64,000 nucleotides of DNA from Liolophura sinensis (lineage: Eukaryota > Mollusca > Polyplacophora > Chitonida > Chitonidae), in NCBI RefSeq assembly GCF_032854445.1, contig NC_088300.1, forward strand, positions 62,902,984-62,966,983. The letters are read 5' to 3'. Under the pieces are notes generated by a model. The model was not told the origin of the DNA, searched no databases, and worked only from the letters and a program-made list of their open reading frames with translations. The position numbers were made by a program, and so were the translations under genes. Every line of letters starts with the position of its first letter. Position 1 is the first letter of the stretch. Positions 50,580 through 63,545 of this stretch are shown in pieces.

Positions 50580-53500
50580 CTCCTAAATAGTTTCTGAAAC
50601 TTGCCGCAACTAATTCAGCTTAACAAAACCCATTGTTCTCGCCCACCTTCTAATGGTTGAACACTTCAGAATCTGCTGACTGTGAAAAATGTACAGGAGT
50701 ATTTAACTTGTAATTGTTGGCAAGCAGGCCAAGGGGCATTTGTTGGTAGCCCTTTTGTGTCAGTGTTAAAGTTGCCCACTGGGCACTTGGCCCTGGGGCA
50801 GCTGGTTTATGGCTGCCTGTAATTATGTATAGGGAGCTTGGACAATGATGAGCTATCCAGTTAAGAGCTGTCGGCCTTGACCAACCCAGTCTTATGACAA
50901 ACTAGACACAATACCCTCAAGAAGGCATGGTAATTCACCAAAGAAATCACTACCAGATTCTGCAAGCCGCATTGTGAGCTGATAGAAAGCTTGTGTCTGA
51001 AGAAGCAGGGAATAAGTACCTCTGATCAAGGGACTGGATCTTTTCCTTTAATTACCTGTAAATTAAGAGCTGAATTATCTGTGCAATGTCTGCTAATTGT
51101 GTGAATTACTAGCAGGTGTTTTACATGAGAAATACCACTGGTATCTCTGATCATCCAGAGGTAACATGTTGTAGTCCAAGTGCAAGATGAGTTATAAGAT
51201 CAAAGGCTTTCAGTTTACTCTCTTAAACTGTAGCACAAAGGCATGTGCTGGTATGCATGTACATGTACAAATATAGAGCTGTGGTTGCTAAAACCTACAG
51301 CTGGGTCTATGGTTGATCTTGGTACCTTTGAAATCTAACATGATGTGTCATTAGAGAATGGAGAGCTAGAATGAAGGTAGATGAAGATTTTAATGGTATC
51401 TCAAAAAAGGGAAAAAAAAATTCATAATCGTACAGATCATAATAGTACTAGCTCACTAATGAGATGGAGATACAAAAATAAAAATCAGCACTGCGAGAAA
51501 ATTCCCAATACTTTTCCATAGCAGAAGTGTGTGAATCTGTCATGTGATGAATGTGTAAGAGCAGGACTGCATTTTGTCTTCATGTTTGCAGATAAAGTTA
51601 GTGATACCCAAGTGATGTGCCTGTCTGAGTTTATGCGAACTCTTGGCATTAATTTTTTCAATATTGCACCAACCACTAAAGGTCATTCCTCGGAACTGCC
51701 ATAAAAGGTCATTGTTGATAGTGTATTCCCTAGACACTTCTTCACACTGCCCTAGTGACATACTCTTGTTCACTGGTTTACTAGCTCTGTCAGTCTCTAG
51801 CACCAGGTGGCCCACTATGTGCTGCCAACTAAGTCTGGTAAATTTTCAGGGTGACATTTTGTAGATGGGCAAATAAGCGCCTGTTTTCACACTGATGTAA
51901 CTGCCTGCCAATGAGTCTACCATCACACCTGGCTATAAGGTCAGTGGTCGTGCAGTGAGGGACTCCTACCATCTTTGTAACATTGGTTTTGAAATTGCCC
52001 ACAAGAATGTAAATGTCAGCTCGTTACGTGATCAGTGTTACTAAAGATTTCCAGTAGGGAAATGTTTGGGGTAATTAGACAAGGTAACAGACAAACGATG
52101 TCAAAAATTTTGTTGTGAAAGTCATTATCTAGAACTGGCTATCAAATAGACCATAGATTTCCAGCTGCTCTTTGTTTGGTTTCCGCCTAGAATTGTGTCC
52201 ATAGCTGAAATGTGCGGCAGCCCGTCTTCCCCCTAAAGATAAAGAGGAGTTATAGATGATGCATCTGTTATTTCTTTGTCGCTGAAGTTTTTCTTCCATA
52301 GTTGACAAACAAGGCAGTCATTGATATGCAGCATGTCTTTGTTTGCCTCTCACAAATTTCCTTGTTCAATATTGCTGTTGTGCAGACTTCAACAGAGCAA
52401 ATTTATGGAGGAGAGATAAACCTCGATTTGCCTATATCCCCTTCCTTATGTGGTTTATGATCTATGTGATGTCTGATATAGATCAGTCTGAAGTTTCTTC
52501 CTCAAAGTGAGCATCCATCTGATAGGCTTCCAAGGAAGCAGCCAACTGGAGCCTTTTAGCATGGCCGCCAGAATAATGTTGAACTCATGTATTGTGTTAA
52601 CTTTCACTTTTCCTGAGACAATTCAGTTTGACCAGCCATCTGGTTTGTATTAGGCACTGCAAAAAGGAATTCAACATTTACCTTCCATTCCTTCCTCTAG
52701 AATCTCAGATGTTCTTGGACTTTGGCTTGTTGATGTGTTCCAGACATAGCTTTGGTTGGGAATTCCTTCCTCATTCGGCTTTCTATCCCAGATCGTGGTG
52801 GGTTTCAAGATCCTGTGATTTTGTTTCCCATTTACTAAAAGCTTGATCAGGAAACTTGCGGTCAGCTCTGACATTTCCAGGTCCACTGTGGCTGCAGAGT
52901 TAGCCCTATTATTGGAATAAGTTTCACCTCCCTGGTGGTCCAGTACCTGTTACCCCAACACCTTCCCGCATTCACCCTACATATTCCCACACAAAGCTAC
53001 ATGTATTCCAGCCCAGTAGTCTGGTTTTGAGGTTTCACATTTTGTTAAGAATTTTTATTCTATTTACATACATGTACATGATGACAGTAATGTTATTTCA
53101 CCATAGTTCATAGAAAACTAACCAAAAAAAAAATTCTTGAGCAGTTTCACAAAATGCAGTATTTCACCTTTCGTTTGACTTGTAAACGTGCACTTGCTTA
53201 AAATGATACTTATGACTTCAACACAAGTTTTTCAGCTCCTAAATCAGTTGAAACTTCTATGTGACCACAAAATGTGGATAAATCAATCAGAATTAATCAA
53301 AATTATCTAATCTTAAGATGAAGCACAGTGCATGCAGTTATATTTCCTATTGCTAAGATCTCTGATTTTCTATGGCCACATGTAAGATGTTACCATATTG
53401 CAGGTGTAAAGTACAGTCTCTTGGGGTGCCAGTGTAACAGTAGATTTAGGGTTCGGTAACACCAAAGAAAGGTCTTTCCCCTCTTGTGGTGTTTTCCATG

Positions 53501-54719
53501 CATAGATCATCTCCAGATTTGTTGTTTCAAAGAATTAACAGTATCAAATTCTCTGTTATACTCACTCTTTTTTGTCACAGTTTCAGGTAGGTTTTTTTCC
53601 TGTCTTTCTTCAAGGCAGCAGTTTTTTCAGATAATGGTATGGATATTACTTATTATCTACAGAAGGATGTGAAATGCGTTACAAAAAAATGTAGCAAACT
53701 CTATCCCATGTAGTCATGATTATAGTCTGTCAAGGAACGGTTTTAATTGAAAATGTGTTAAGGTCAGTTTTAAGTTTCTAATACACTGTCACCATCTCAG
53801 CAGGTTTAACTTGGATCTGCTGTTGATAAAACTTAATTCTGAGCATATGTTGCTAGATCAGCAGGTGCTTAGGGGTCTCCCTGGGTGTGTGGGTCCTCCC
53901 TCAGCCCATTTGCCCCTCCCTGAGGGCTCCACTGGCCAGCTAATTAGTCCTGCCTAGTCTAACAGCATCAGGCTCCATGCCACTCCCCTAGTAAAAAGCT
54001 GAGGTTTGTATTTACAAAGAAATTATCCCAAACCCCTTGGTAACCAAATGATGTTTTACACTTGCTTTAAGTGTCTCAAGATGCTAGTATGAGGCACAGA
54101 GTCAGCTCAAGTTTGCTTTAATATCCATTTTCAAAATAAGAAAGGCCACTGGGGGCACCCTGTCAACTGCCAGTGACAACTTCATCCTCTGGCTAATGGC
54201 AGATGTCTTGCAGAATTCAAGCTCAGAGGACTAACACAATATTTGCCAAGTCAGGCTGTGTTTGCCTTTATTTTGCGTAATGTATAGCATTGATGTGTGG
54301 GATTGTGTGGGATTTGCAGCCCGATCTCTGACTGATTAAGGTAATTAAGTTCAGCGAAACAGCAAAACACCTGCAATTAACATTACAAGTGTGTTACCTT
54401 TTCAGCTATAGAGCTATTACCTAGCAGGATCTGTTTCTGTAATTTCTGTGACTACTGACATATCAGTGTTTCGAGGTCAGTAAATCATTCAGGTCTAATT
54501 GCACCTGCTAAAAAAAAGAAAGAACGTCTGATCACTATTAATATCTCTTACTAGATTTATGTCCTGATGTATTGGCAAACCAAGGAAAAACATATTGAAC
54601 CTACTAAAAACATGCTGTCGCTGTTTTGGGATAAATTACTTTTGTCTGCAGTGAGCTTTTATCAGTGTGATTAGAGTGTAGAGTCAACAGCCATGTTAGA
54701 TCACAAGCCTCAGTTATGG

Positions 54720-55030
54720 TGGAAATCAGACTGTTTAGACAAGTTCCCAGGGATGTGCCAGCTATCACATGACCCGTCCGTTAGAAACCCCTTTGACATG
54801 AATACCAGCCTTATCTCTACTGTGTAGTAACGGTGCACAGCCCTTGCCCAAGTTTTAAGAAACAGGGCGTCTGATGACGTGCAGCTCCACAAGGGGTATT
54901 TTCTAACTTCCCACATTTCCCGTTCCTGAAGAGAAAAGTTTGGTGCTACAGCTGCTGTATATGATAACGCGGCGTCACAAGTTTTGCGAGTTCGCGATGA
55001 TGAGTGCAGGAACCTCTGACTGAGCGTATA
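54720..55030. promoter_or_regulatory. CpG-retaining intronic pocket 3
   Basis: About 12 CpG in 54721-55080, with a local peak at 54966-54996. It overlaps an open frame on the - strand (54710-55045, 111 codons) that matches no family I recognise. Weaker than the pockets at 33.6 and 49.2 kb. Confidence 0.25.
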
Positions 55031-58000
55031 CACTTTCCTGACCAAATAAATGAAGCAGTATATATATCTAAGGATAAATGTGTTGTCCTGTATTTGTACT
55101 GTCTGAGGCTGCAGAGCTCTATTCGGCTAATCCTGCCACCACCAAATGTCTTACAATAACAGCTTGAGCTAACATTGGATTTAAGGCAGTGCAAAAAAAC
55201 ATGCTGAAAAGCAAAGAATTATCACCCCACAGTCAGTCAAATCTGGAGGGGAAAGACTTAAGGCATATGTTGGGGCATAAACAGTTTGGCAATTTGATAG
55301 TTTAGCATGTCTCAGCTGAGTGTGTTGTGATCATGATACTAGTTTGAGCAAAAGAAAGATGCAGGTGATGTATGGTGAAAATTCAGGCCAGAAAATTAGC
55401 CAATAGAGAGTGATGGGTTTTTGTTACATCATACGCTGTCCTAATCAAAGACATGAGAAAGAAAAGAACCACAACATTCCAGAACTATTTTCAGATTCCA
55501 TGAGGGTGTAAAAAAAATCTTTGCAGAAAAAATTCTGGGGAGAATATTTTAAGGTTGATGGGATTTTTACAGCCATCTTAGAGTAGATATTTGCCTCGGC
55601 TACAGTTCAAGCAGTGTGGATACCATCTGAAAGCGACCGTTATAATCAACTTCGTCTCTGAAAATGTGCAAGATGAAAAAGTCGAGGAGCCAAAACTAAT
55701 CTTGGTGATGAAACTAGAGTGTGATGATGGCTGGAAATAAACTCAGATTTGATAGCCAAAGCGAATCAGCCAAAATGAGCTGAATCTTTTGTGTGTCATG
55801 ATAGAGACACAAACATAATCTTGTGTAACACTGCCTGCCTCCTTAAAGAATATGAATCAGGGATAATGTCTATTTGTTCTAGGCCATTCAATACTTTTGA
55901 TTTACAGAACTAGAAACAGAAAGGTCACATGGGTGAGGGTGGAACTAGAAACAGGTCTTTTGTGAGGGTGTTGTTTTATGAGGCTATAGTCTGACGAACT
56001 AATCTTAACTCTGGAGGATCAATCATTTTTAATATTGATTTTTCGGACATTAGTAAATAATGCATGAAGGTGTCCATTGCCACATGTTCCATCTTCCCAT
56101 TGAATTTTTCCTACCCTCACACTGGTTTCATTACTTGTATGTTTTTTTTTGTATTTTTTTGCTAATAAAAGGATATCATAGATTGGTGGTGTTCTTAGGT
56201 TGTCCTGTTACCAAAAGGTTATAAGAAACTGAGGGGAAAGAATGGAGTTAATGTTTAATTTTTTCAGGGGCAAGTAATTACTCACACCTGAACTGAATTC
56301 TGGCACAAACGTCAGTGACGAAGCTCAGCGCTTTACCTTGCAAATATTGAAATCAAATACATTGATGGCAGATTTAATGAAATTAAACTTGTACAGGACT
56401 TGTATGTTAACGTGTGGTGCCAGTTGGGCGCTAATATTGGCTGGTGACTGTAGAGTTTTTGTTAGCCGCTGAGTCGCCGGGTGATTTAACACTGGACCGA
56501 AGTGCACCCTCAACCCCCACCCCATTCCCCCCAGAAAACCTGTCCTGTTGGAACAAGCAGCATGGCTGTGTTCTTTACAGGAGTTTGTATGGTTAGTAAC
56601 ATTACACCAGGCCATGCCTTGTGAGCCACATTCGTAATCAATCTCCTTGACAACGGTTTCGATATTTGCAGGTATATCATTTTAAGCCAGCAGCCCTGTA
56701 TCTTATCAAGGTGTGAATTGATTGATGTAATTGAGTGGGGGGATGTGCTTCGGGGCCAAGTTCATGCCAGTGACTGTTATCCATGCTAACTGAGACAGCA
56801 AAGTAAGGCTGTTGCACTATTATATCTAATAAGGCAATTATGATATGGACGTGGGTACACAATTGCAGTCAGCCTTATGCCCCACCCATTATATCTTACC
56901 TAGTCATTTGTCTTGTGGGACTCCAGGGCTTTTTTCACACATGGCTGATCGGATAATGACTGAGGAGTTAGCTGGGGCCCTGTGTACCCTGAAGGCAGCA
57001 TGTATGGCCATTACAGTTATTTGAACAGCCCTGCAGATTCTGGAGGTTTCCTAATTATCATCATATAATAGAAATAAGCATTTGCCCGACAAAAAATCGC
57101 TCCTAGTGGTCTATGTTTGAAGTAAACACCCTTCAGTTTAATCAGTGGATATGAGCTGTAAAGTTAGTTGTTAGACTCTCAGGCAATCTGAAGACACATT
57201 AGAACAGTCTGGGGTCAGTCAGCCATCTTGATTGAGATGACATGTGGTAATGGTTCACCTCATTTTACCCCAGTCTAACTAATTGAGTTAGCAGACTGTC
57301 TTGTTCATACTCTTTAACACTGGAGAATACACTGGTTTCAGCTTGGGAAGAGTTTGATAGGCAGTCACACAAGCCCGAAGTATTGGATGGCAGTTGGGGG
57401 AGGGGGGTGCAGGGGGAGAAACCAATAGTCAAGACATTTACACTGGGACACATATTTAAATTAGCAAACAAAACCCTTGGCTTAGGAATGGTTTGAGTCA
57501 TAGGCCATCATAGTGTGACAGTTTTTCAGTGGAATCCATATAAAGAGAAAGGTCAACTGGGTACAAGTTGAGAATGATTATCCCGATAATGCGTTGTTCG
57601 TTTACTCAGGGTACCAGAGCAATGTGCAGCCCATCTGATACTTTTTGTGTTCAGCTATGGAACATCATTTAATTTTTGTGCAGTAATTGTTGCAAGTCTG
57701 GCTAAGACCTGAATCAGAGTATTGGACAGATGATTAATAACATGCAGAGCAATAACCACGATATTAGGGCGAACTGACCAGAGAATCTGTTGGTGGTTCT
57801 CTGCATCTCTGTGAAATCTTCTCTTCATCTTCCCACGACACGATGCTACCCATGCTGATTTCTGCCCTAGCTTTCTGCCTCCTGAAGCTATTTCGTCATG
57901 GGCAACAAGCAATGTGCCTTACACTGCAGTTTTAATAATGAAACACCTATCTATCAGTGCAATGCTTTTATCTGGAAATAGGTTGGGGAAATAAATATGC

Positions 58001-58796
58001 AGGGGTTTTCTGAAAATGCTGGTAACATTTATTAGATAAGACAAGTTTGTTTGTACATGTACGTGGTTGAGGTTAGAGTGACCATTAGACATTGGATTGG
58101 GTTATGTGATTTTCTAGACTCCGTTGAGCTTTACACTGGCCATAATACCCTCACGTGGGTGTTCACAACTCAAGAAAGAAGCCGGGTTCAATAGTTTCTG
58201 TTGGCTAAAAGATTTTTGCCAGGGGGGTGAAAAGCCCTCTGTATACTTCACTGTTGCGGCATTTTTACATCACCCAAAGCTTTTTGTTGTCCAATCAAAC
58301 TTGACAAGTCTCGAGGGGTTGCCCTGTATTTCCTTACTGACCTGCTAATGTTGAGACGAGGAATGTGAAATGTTGTCATTGTTTACACCTATAAGCATTT
58401 CTGAACATGTGTCGTGATTTGCTTTTGTTTGTCAACAGGGGGATCTTAATTTACAAACAGAAAGCTTGTTTGAGCCAAACTGTTCTTGAAATGAGTTGAT
58501 ATAGTTTGTTATAATAGTACATTTACGTTGTTAATTTTGGGGAATTTTTGGAATCCGTATCATGTTTCTGCAGTTTTGCTATGTCGTCTTGCAGTGTGTT
58601 GTTTTTCCAAGCCTTACTTAAGGATCTTTGTTCAAGTGACTAAGTCTATAAAAAAGCATTTTGAATAATGTAGGTAGAAATTGTTGCCCTCAGGTTTAAC
58701 AAAGAAACCTGTATGTGTTTTTAATGTTGACAGCTGATGAAGTGGTGAAAGTTATGAGGATGGAATCATGATCGCTGTTATTGATGGGGTTGCCCA

Positions 58797-58822
58797 TTTT
58801 TTTTTTTTTTTTTTTTTTTTTT
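58797..58822. repeat. T26 homopolymer
   Basis: Twenty-six T residues, 62 bp before RFX site 3. No retrotransposon body recognised next to it. Confidence 0.9.
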
Positions 58823-58884
58823 GGACCACGAACGTCTCTGGCTTCAGCTATCATTTTGCTAAGGGTTCCGTCAAAATAGGCTAA

Positions 58885-58898
58885 GTTGCCATGGAAAC
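58885..58898. promoter_or_regulatory. RFX X-box (site 3)
   Basis: GTTGCCATGGAAAC is, as I recall, the form of the RFX motif found most often in conserved non-coding DNA of vertebrates. It matches RYYNYYATRRNRAC at all positions. It lies in intron 1, about 60 bp downstream of a T26 tract. Confidence 0.55.
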
Positions 58899-61800
58899 AC
58901 ACAAAAAATACACAGTTATCCTTCACTGTCAGAAAGAAACTGTCCTGGAAAAAAAATAGGAACCATTATCAAATAAGGGATCAGTCGTCAAAAGTTCTGT
59001 AAAAGTTATCGCTAGTATCAATCAATCATCAGCGAGGCGAACAGCCTAGTTAGAATCTCCTTTCTGACTCTCTTTTGATCTCAGACAAAATTTTAGCAGT
59101 CTTGGAAACAGCTATGATTTCTTTGATCACATGCCCCCATTCAGTTTCCCATTGACGGATTCTCTAAAGAGAACCGATAATGGCTTCACCGCTTCTGGTT
59201 GAAGAGGCGAAACGTTGGGAAGTGTGGCATCTGGGGACATTTTTCACTATTCTTGTGCGCAAATTATTTCAACTTATGGGTGACAGTACAAAATCATTAT
59301 TTGCGAGCTAATAGATGGCTCTAAAATGGATGGCATATTGAAGTACCAGGATTCTAGGAGGCCCTGAAATTGGCGCAAGCTCAGATAAAAGCTATTGTCT
59401 ATGAGAAACTAGGATGGAATAGGTTTCAGACCTTACTCATAAACTTAAAGCAGCTGGAAACTAGGGATTTATGTGCAGAGATAACATCATCTTAATGTCA
59501 GATAGTTGCATTCAGATATGGAAGAAGAAAAAGAAAACAGCACTTTCAGAAAGCGCTTTAAAATGAATTAAAGGTTGAATGTGGGCTTATGGCATGATTG
59601 GGAAACACTAAAAAATATCAATTCCGTGCAGCTAATTTCTCACAATATTTCTCATTCTCATAGTTTATTCATAGATTGTCTATTTACTTCAGTCTAAGGG
59701 TATGGAATCTTTTTCCGTGCTGTTTTTATGTCTCCCATATGGGGATGATTATCTCTCGAGTTGTATTTCACATGTTTAAATTTTGTTCACTCAAACCAGT
59801 AATTACAGATGATGTAGACCATGAAAGCTATATGCTCTTAGAGTCCACATTGATTTTTTTCTGGACATGTGTTGCTCATTATTCATGGTGATTCTCAGAG
59901 AACGTGCTTTTAGTAATTTGATCAATGTTGTTATCACAGTTATGTGGTTGTTGCATGGTAGAAAAAACTAAGCCATTGCTTGAAAGACTATTGAACTCTT
60001 TTAACTAAAAATTAGTTGTGTGAAGAGGCAAATGAGGAACTGTCTCAGCTGTCACAGTTGATTCCAGTGGACCTCCATTGAGGTTTAATGTGGATTTCTG
60101 TGGACTTGGAAACCCTGCCTCTGTGGAATAAGTAACAAATGACCTGTTCAACCTAAGCATTAATGATCAAGGCTGCTCATTGCTAGTGAGGTGTTGCTAT
60201 TATTTTTTATGTCGCCTGCCTGTGCCTTTCCAAGTCCACCATCCAGCCAGTGGTGATAAAAAGTGGTGTTTATGGACAAAGTAACCTGAAGTATCACCAA
60301 AAGAAGCTGACCTCCAAGATGTTCACTGATATTGGTGTAAACTTTGACCTGTGCTCTGATTGGCTGTCTGGATTTATCCACGCTTTAAGTGGCACTGTTT
60401 GTCTTTGAAGCTTTCCTCACCCAGTGAGGATATTGGATTGTGGGTATAGAAACCTGCTACCTAATACTGCACATCACCTCATCAGCCTAGGCTAATATAA
60501 ACAGGAAGACTTGGTTTCACTCATGCTTTTGAGAAATGTCTGCCAAACTGAAGCACAGGGTACCAGAACTCCGTTGCTGGAACTCCCACAAACGTATGTT
60601 GTGGTTGTGGTGAAGTAAACCTAGCAGTGGTGTTTATCATAAGGTTATGGTAGATGTGTAAGTTAACTCTGGCTGAGCCTGAATCCATCATCAGGGGTGT
60701 CAGAAGTTTTTCTACACATCCTGTGGACTTCCTGAGTTAGCAGGTTTCACCCTCAAGCCAGATCTAAGGCGGTCTCAATGGCAGATGGATTGGTACTTTA
60801 CTCACTGGTAGAATATCGTTGTTGAAAGTCAGTTTGATTGATGATCTCGAGAGTAGAGGAGACAAGAAAGTGCTAAAAATGAAAAATAATTCTGCATCCC
60901 AGATTTGTCATTAACTTGAGGCCTGGCTTGTTCTTTCACACTTTTGAGGGATAGATATACAAGGCTTAACAAGCAATCCTGTGTCAGCTGTGCCAAGACT
61001 TGGTGATGGGCCTGTGATAGCCAGGCTGCCGAAGTCTTGGGTGTTTTTCAGTTTGATATCTCAGTCTTGGGGCTGAGAAGATCCTCTCAAGCATTCCTTA
61101 CCCACACCTACAGCAGGTGCTTCCTACTTAACATGCTTAAGTGAGCTCTTGACAAATTGAAGGCTGGTTAAGTTTATACACTCAAGACCCCGGAAAAAGT
61201 GTAAAATCTGTCTAAACAGTTGCCTGATATTTCCCAGTTCTGGGGAAGGTTTTTTTCCCCCGACACGAAAGTTTTCCAGTGTAGCATTTAGTGCCACAAT
61301 AACCTCGTCAGTTATTAGTCACCATTGCCTTTGGCGATTTTCCTAAGCGCGTCAGATGCAGCAAATCTTTTTGTTTCCATGGGTAAGGCGTGAGCTGGGC
61401 TGTCAATAGTTTTTTGGATAAAGACAATATTTTCACCAGTGTTCTCAAGCTTGATGTGTATTTATTGCAAATATTTGCTACAGAAAGATATATAGTTTTG
61501 GTGAGAATGTATGTTTGTTCACACTTCTGGGTAATAGACTAGCCAAGTTTTAAGGAAGCTGTGAAGATGTACATCATATGCTAGCTAGAAATTTGACTCG
61601 GTGAGGAATTTGCATTTCAAGCAAAATTGTTGACAGGCTATGTGTGTTATTTTGTCTGGGTAAATTTGTGAAGTCTATCCTGTTGGTAGATAAAGTCTTC
61701 TACAAGTTTGGGATCTGGTGGAATTTAGTGAAAATAGATTATTGCCATTTCTAACTTCCTGCCCTCATGAAATACCCTATAGCACCTGGAAACTTATCAT

Positions 61801-62691
61801 CAATTATTGATAAAAAAATCTTGCATCCTGTCTATTCATGCATAACAGAAAATGGCTTCAAGCTAACTTTTGAATATTGTATAATATTTTTTTCTGATAA
61901 AAAGTTTGATTTTGATAATTGTCTTTTGGGGGCCCATTTATTGTGCATAAATGTAATCAATGGAATATGGTATTGGCAGGTAGAATGTCTTTATATTCAA
62001 TCACACAACATCTTGAAGTTAAAATTTGACTTTATTTCCAAACACTTGAAGTTGTCAGATATTGCAACAGTGTTTGAAGGAAAAGCATAAAAAGTAAAGA
62101 AAATGAATTAAAGTAGCTTTCTTGTATGAAGAAAAAAAAAGGCAAAACATAAAAAAACCTTTGGCACTTCCAAGTTACATGATTTTTTTCCCCATTGTTA
62201 CTATATTGTAGTTAGTATTGGTTGTGAAGTGTTCTGGGAATGAACTAGACACCACGTCTCTCAGGTCAATTTAGGCTACTGCTAAAGCTGATTCCCTCCA
62301 TGTTTTTCTTACCGACTTCTCTGACATTTTGCCCTGGTAAGAAAACTTACTGTTGCGAAGCTGACTGTTTACTTTAATCTCCTTCATTTCTCGTTTGAAT
62401 GGCTGAAGCCTGGTAGGTTTTTCTTGTGCCGGTCTGTCGTTCTGGGGGTGTCTTGCCGTCTCAGACTGGGCTGATTTACCTCACGCAGTTCTCCAGCTAA
62501 TTTGATGGCTTCAAACGTGGGTAGTTGGCTGAAGCTTTGTCCTGTTGTGTGTTGTGGAGACAAGCTGGGTAAAAAGAAACTGGAACTATCTTGTTACACT
62601 GTGTAGGGTGGAGGAATTTCAGTTGGCTGAACATATCCTCCATCTACAACACTGGCAACTATGTCTGTGATGTGATGGTAGAACACCAATC

Positions 62692-62714
62692 TTTTTTTTT
62701 TTTTTTTTTTTTTT
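62692..62714. repeat. T23 homopolymer
   Basis: Twenty-three T residues in intron 1, about 230 bp before CpG-retaining pocket 4. Confidence 0.9.
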
Positions 62715-62939
62715 GCACGCCAAAATTTCCATATTTCATAATGGAGCTATTGCATTTGTATTCCCAAAGCTTTCAAGTTTTGACATACTTATTTTAGCCA
62801 CCATAGAATGAAATCTTTTTCATCCTTGGCTTTGTATTTGGACTTCAGTGGTAATATTGTATGAATTCTCGCTTATGTTAAACTGTGTTCTTCGTTAATT
62901 CTGTTACGTCTTAAAATCTCTCCCATTTAACTATAATGA

Positions 62940-63450
62940 GTGGAACTCGAAACCATCCCATGGAGCAGTGATGTGATTTGTGGCATAGGTCAGCCGAGTT
63001 TTGTTAACTTCGTCAGCAAATTGACGCTGTCAGTTATATTGGACGGCCACGGTGCTGTTTGTAGTATAGAGGTTGTAGGTATTTTCGAGCCATTGAAAGC
63101 TCGTCTTCCACCACTCGGGCATTCGACAGGCGGAAAAACCCCAAGGGGGTCGGCTGAAGAGTTCTTAATGAAAAGTAGTACCATGGTGGGTAGCCTCATC
63201 AGAGCACAGCGAATGGTAAGGCCAAACACTGCTTCCAGGCCCGAGCACTTTTGATGGCATATTGGTTTTCTAAATTACCCCTCTGCCCCTGATACCAGCT
63301 GAATCCGACTGGCGTGATTGCCTGATAGCTAGCAGTGAGACTGGGTGTGGAGTAGCGCTCAGAAGCTGTCTGTGGTAATACGCGACTTGTCACTAGCACC
63401 TTGGTCTTGAGGACCTGTTGTCTCCAACGATTCCCCGGAGAATTCCGTCA
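62940..63450. promoter_or_regulatory. CpG-retaining intronic pocket 4
   Basis: About 22 CpG in 62941-63480, the largest such block in the second half of the window. Both strands are open over 62990-63229 (104 codons on +, 79 on -), but neither translation is recognised. The POU-SOX-like site follows at 63498. It could be an enhancer or an alternative first exon. Confidence 0.35.
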
Positions 63451-63497
63451 CCAGCAAACAGGGAAATCTTCTTCCCAGCAGATCTAATAATCAGGAA

Positions 63498-63514
63498 ATT
63501 TGCATTCACAAAGG
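63498..63514. promoter_or_regulatory. POU-SOX-like composite site
   Basis: ATTTGCAT (63498-63505) is an exact inverted octamer. It is followed after 2 bp by ACAAAGG (63508-63514), an HMG-box (SOX/TCF) site. Order and orientation match known POU-SOX composites, where the spacing is usually 1 bp or about 4 bp. A homeodomain-type TAATTAATTAA lies about 22 bp further on. Confidence 0.4.
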
Positions 63515-63533
63515 CCCACAATAACGATGACCA

Positions 63534-63545
63534 ATAATTAATTAA
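63534..63545. promoter_or_regulatory. Homeodomain-type TAATTAATTAA cluster
   Basis: CCAATAATTAATTAACC contains overlapping TAAT cores and an inverted-CCAAT-like start. It lies next to the POU-SOX-like site. AT-rich, so moderate chance of coincidence. Confidence 0.3.

Noticed and set aside
53894-53930. Hairpin CCCTCAG...CTGAGGG
   Set aside because: 7-bp stem with a 15-nt loop is unremarkable at this length of sequence.
54146-54158. CTCF-like CCACTGGGGGCAC
   Set aside because: One base short of the core consensus; too weak to call.
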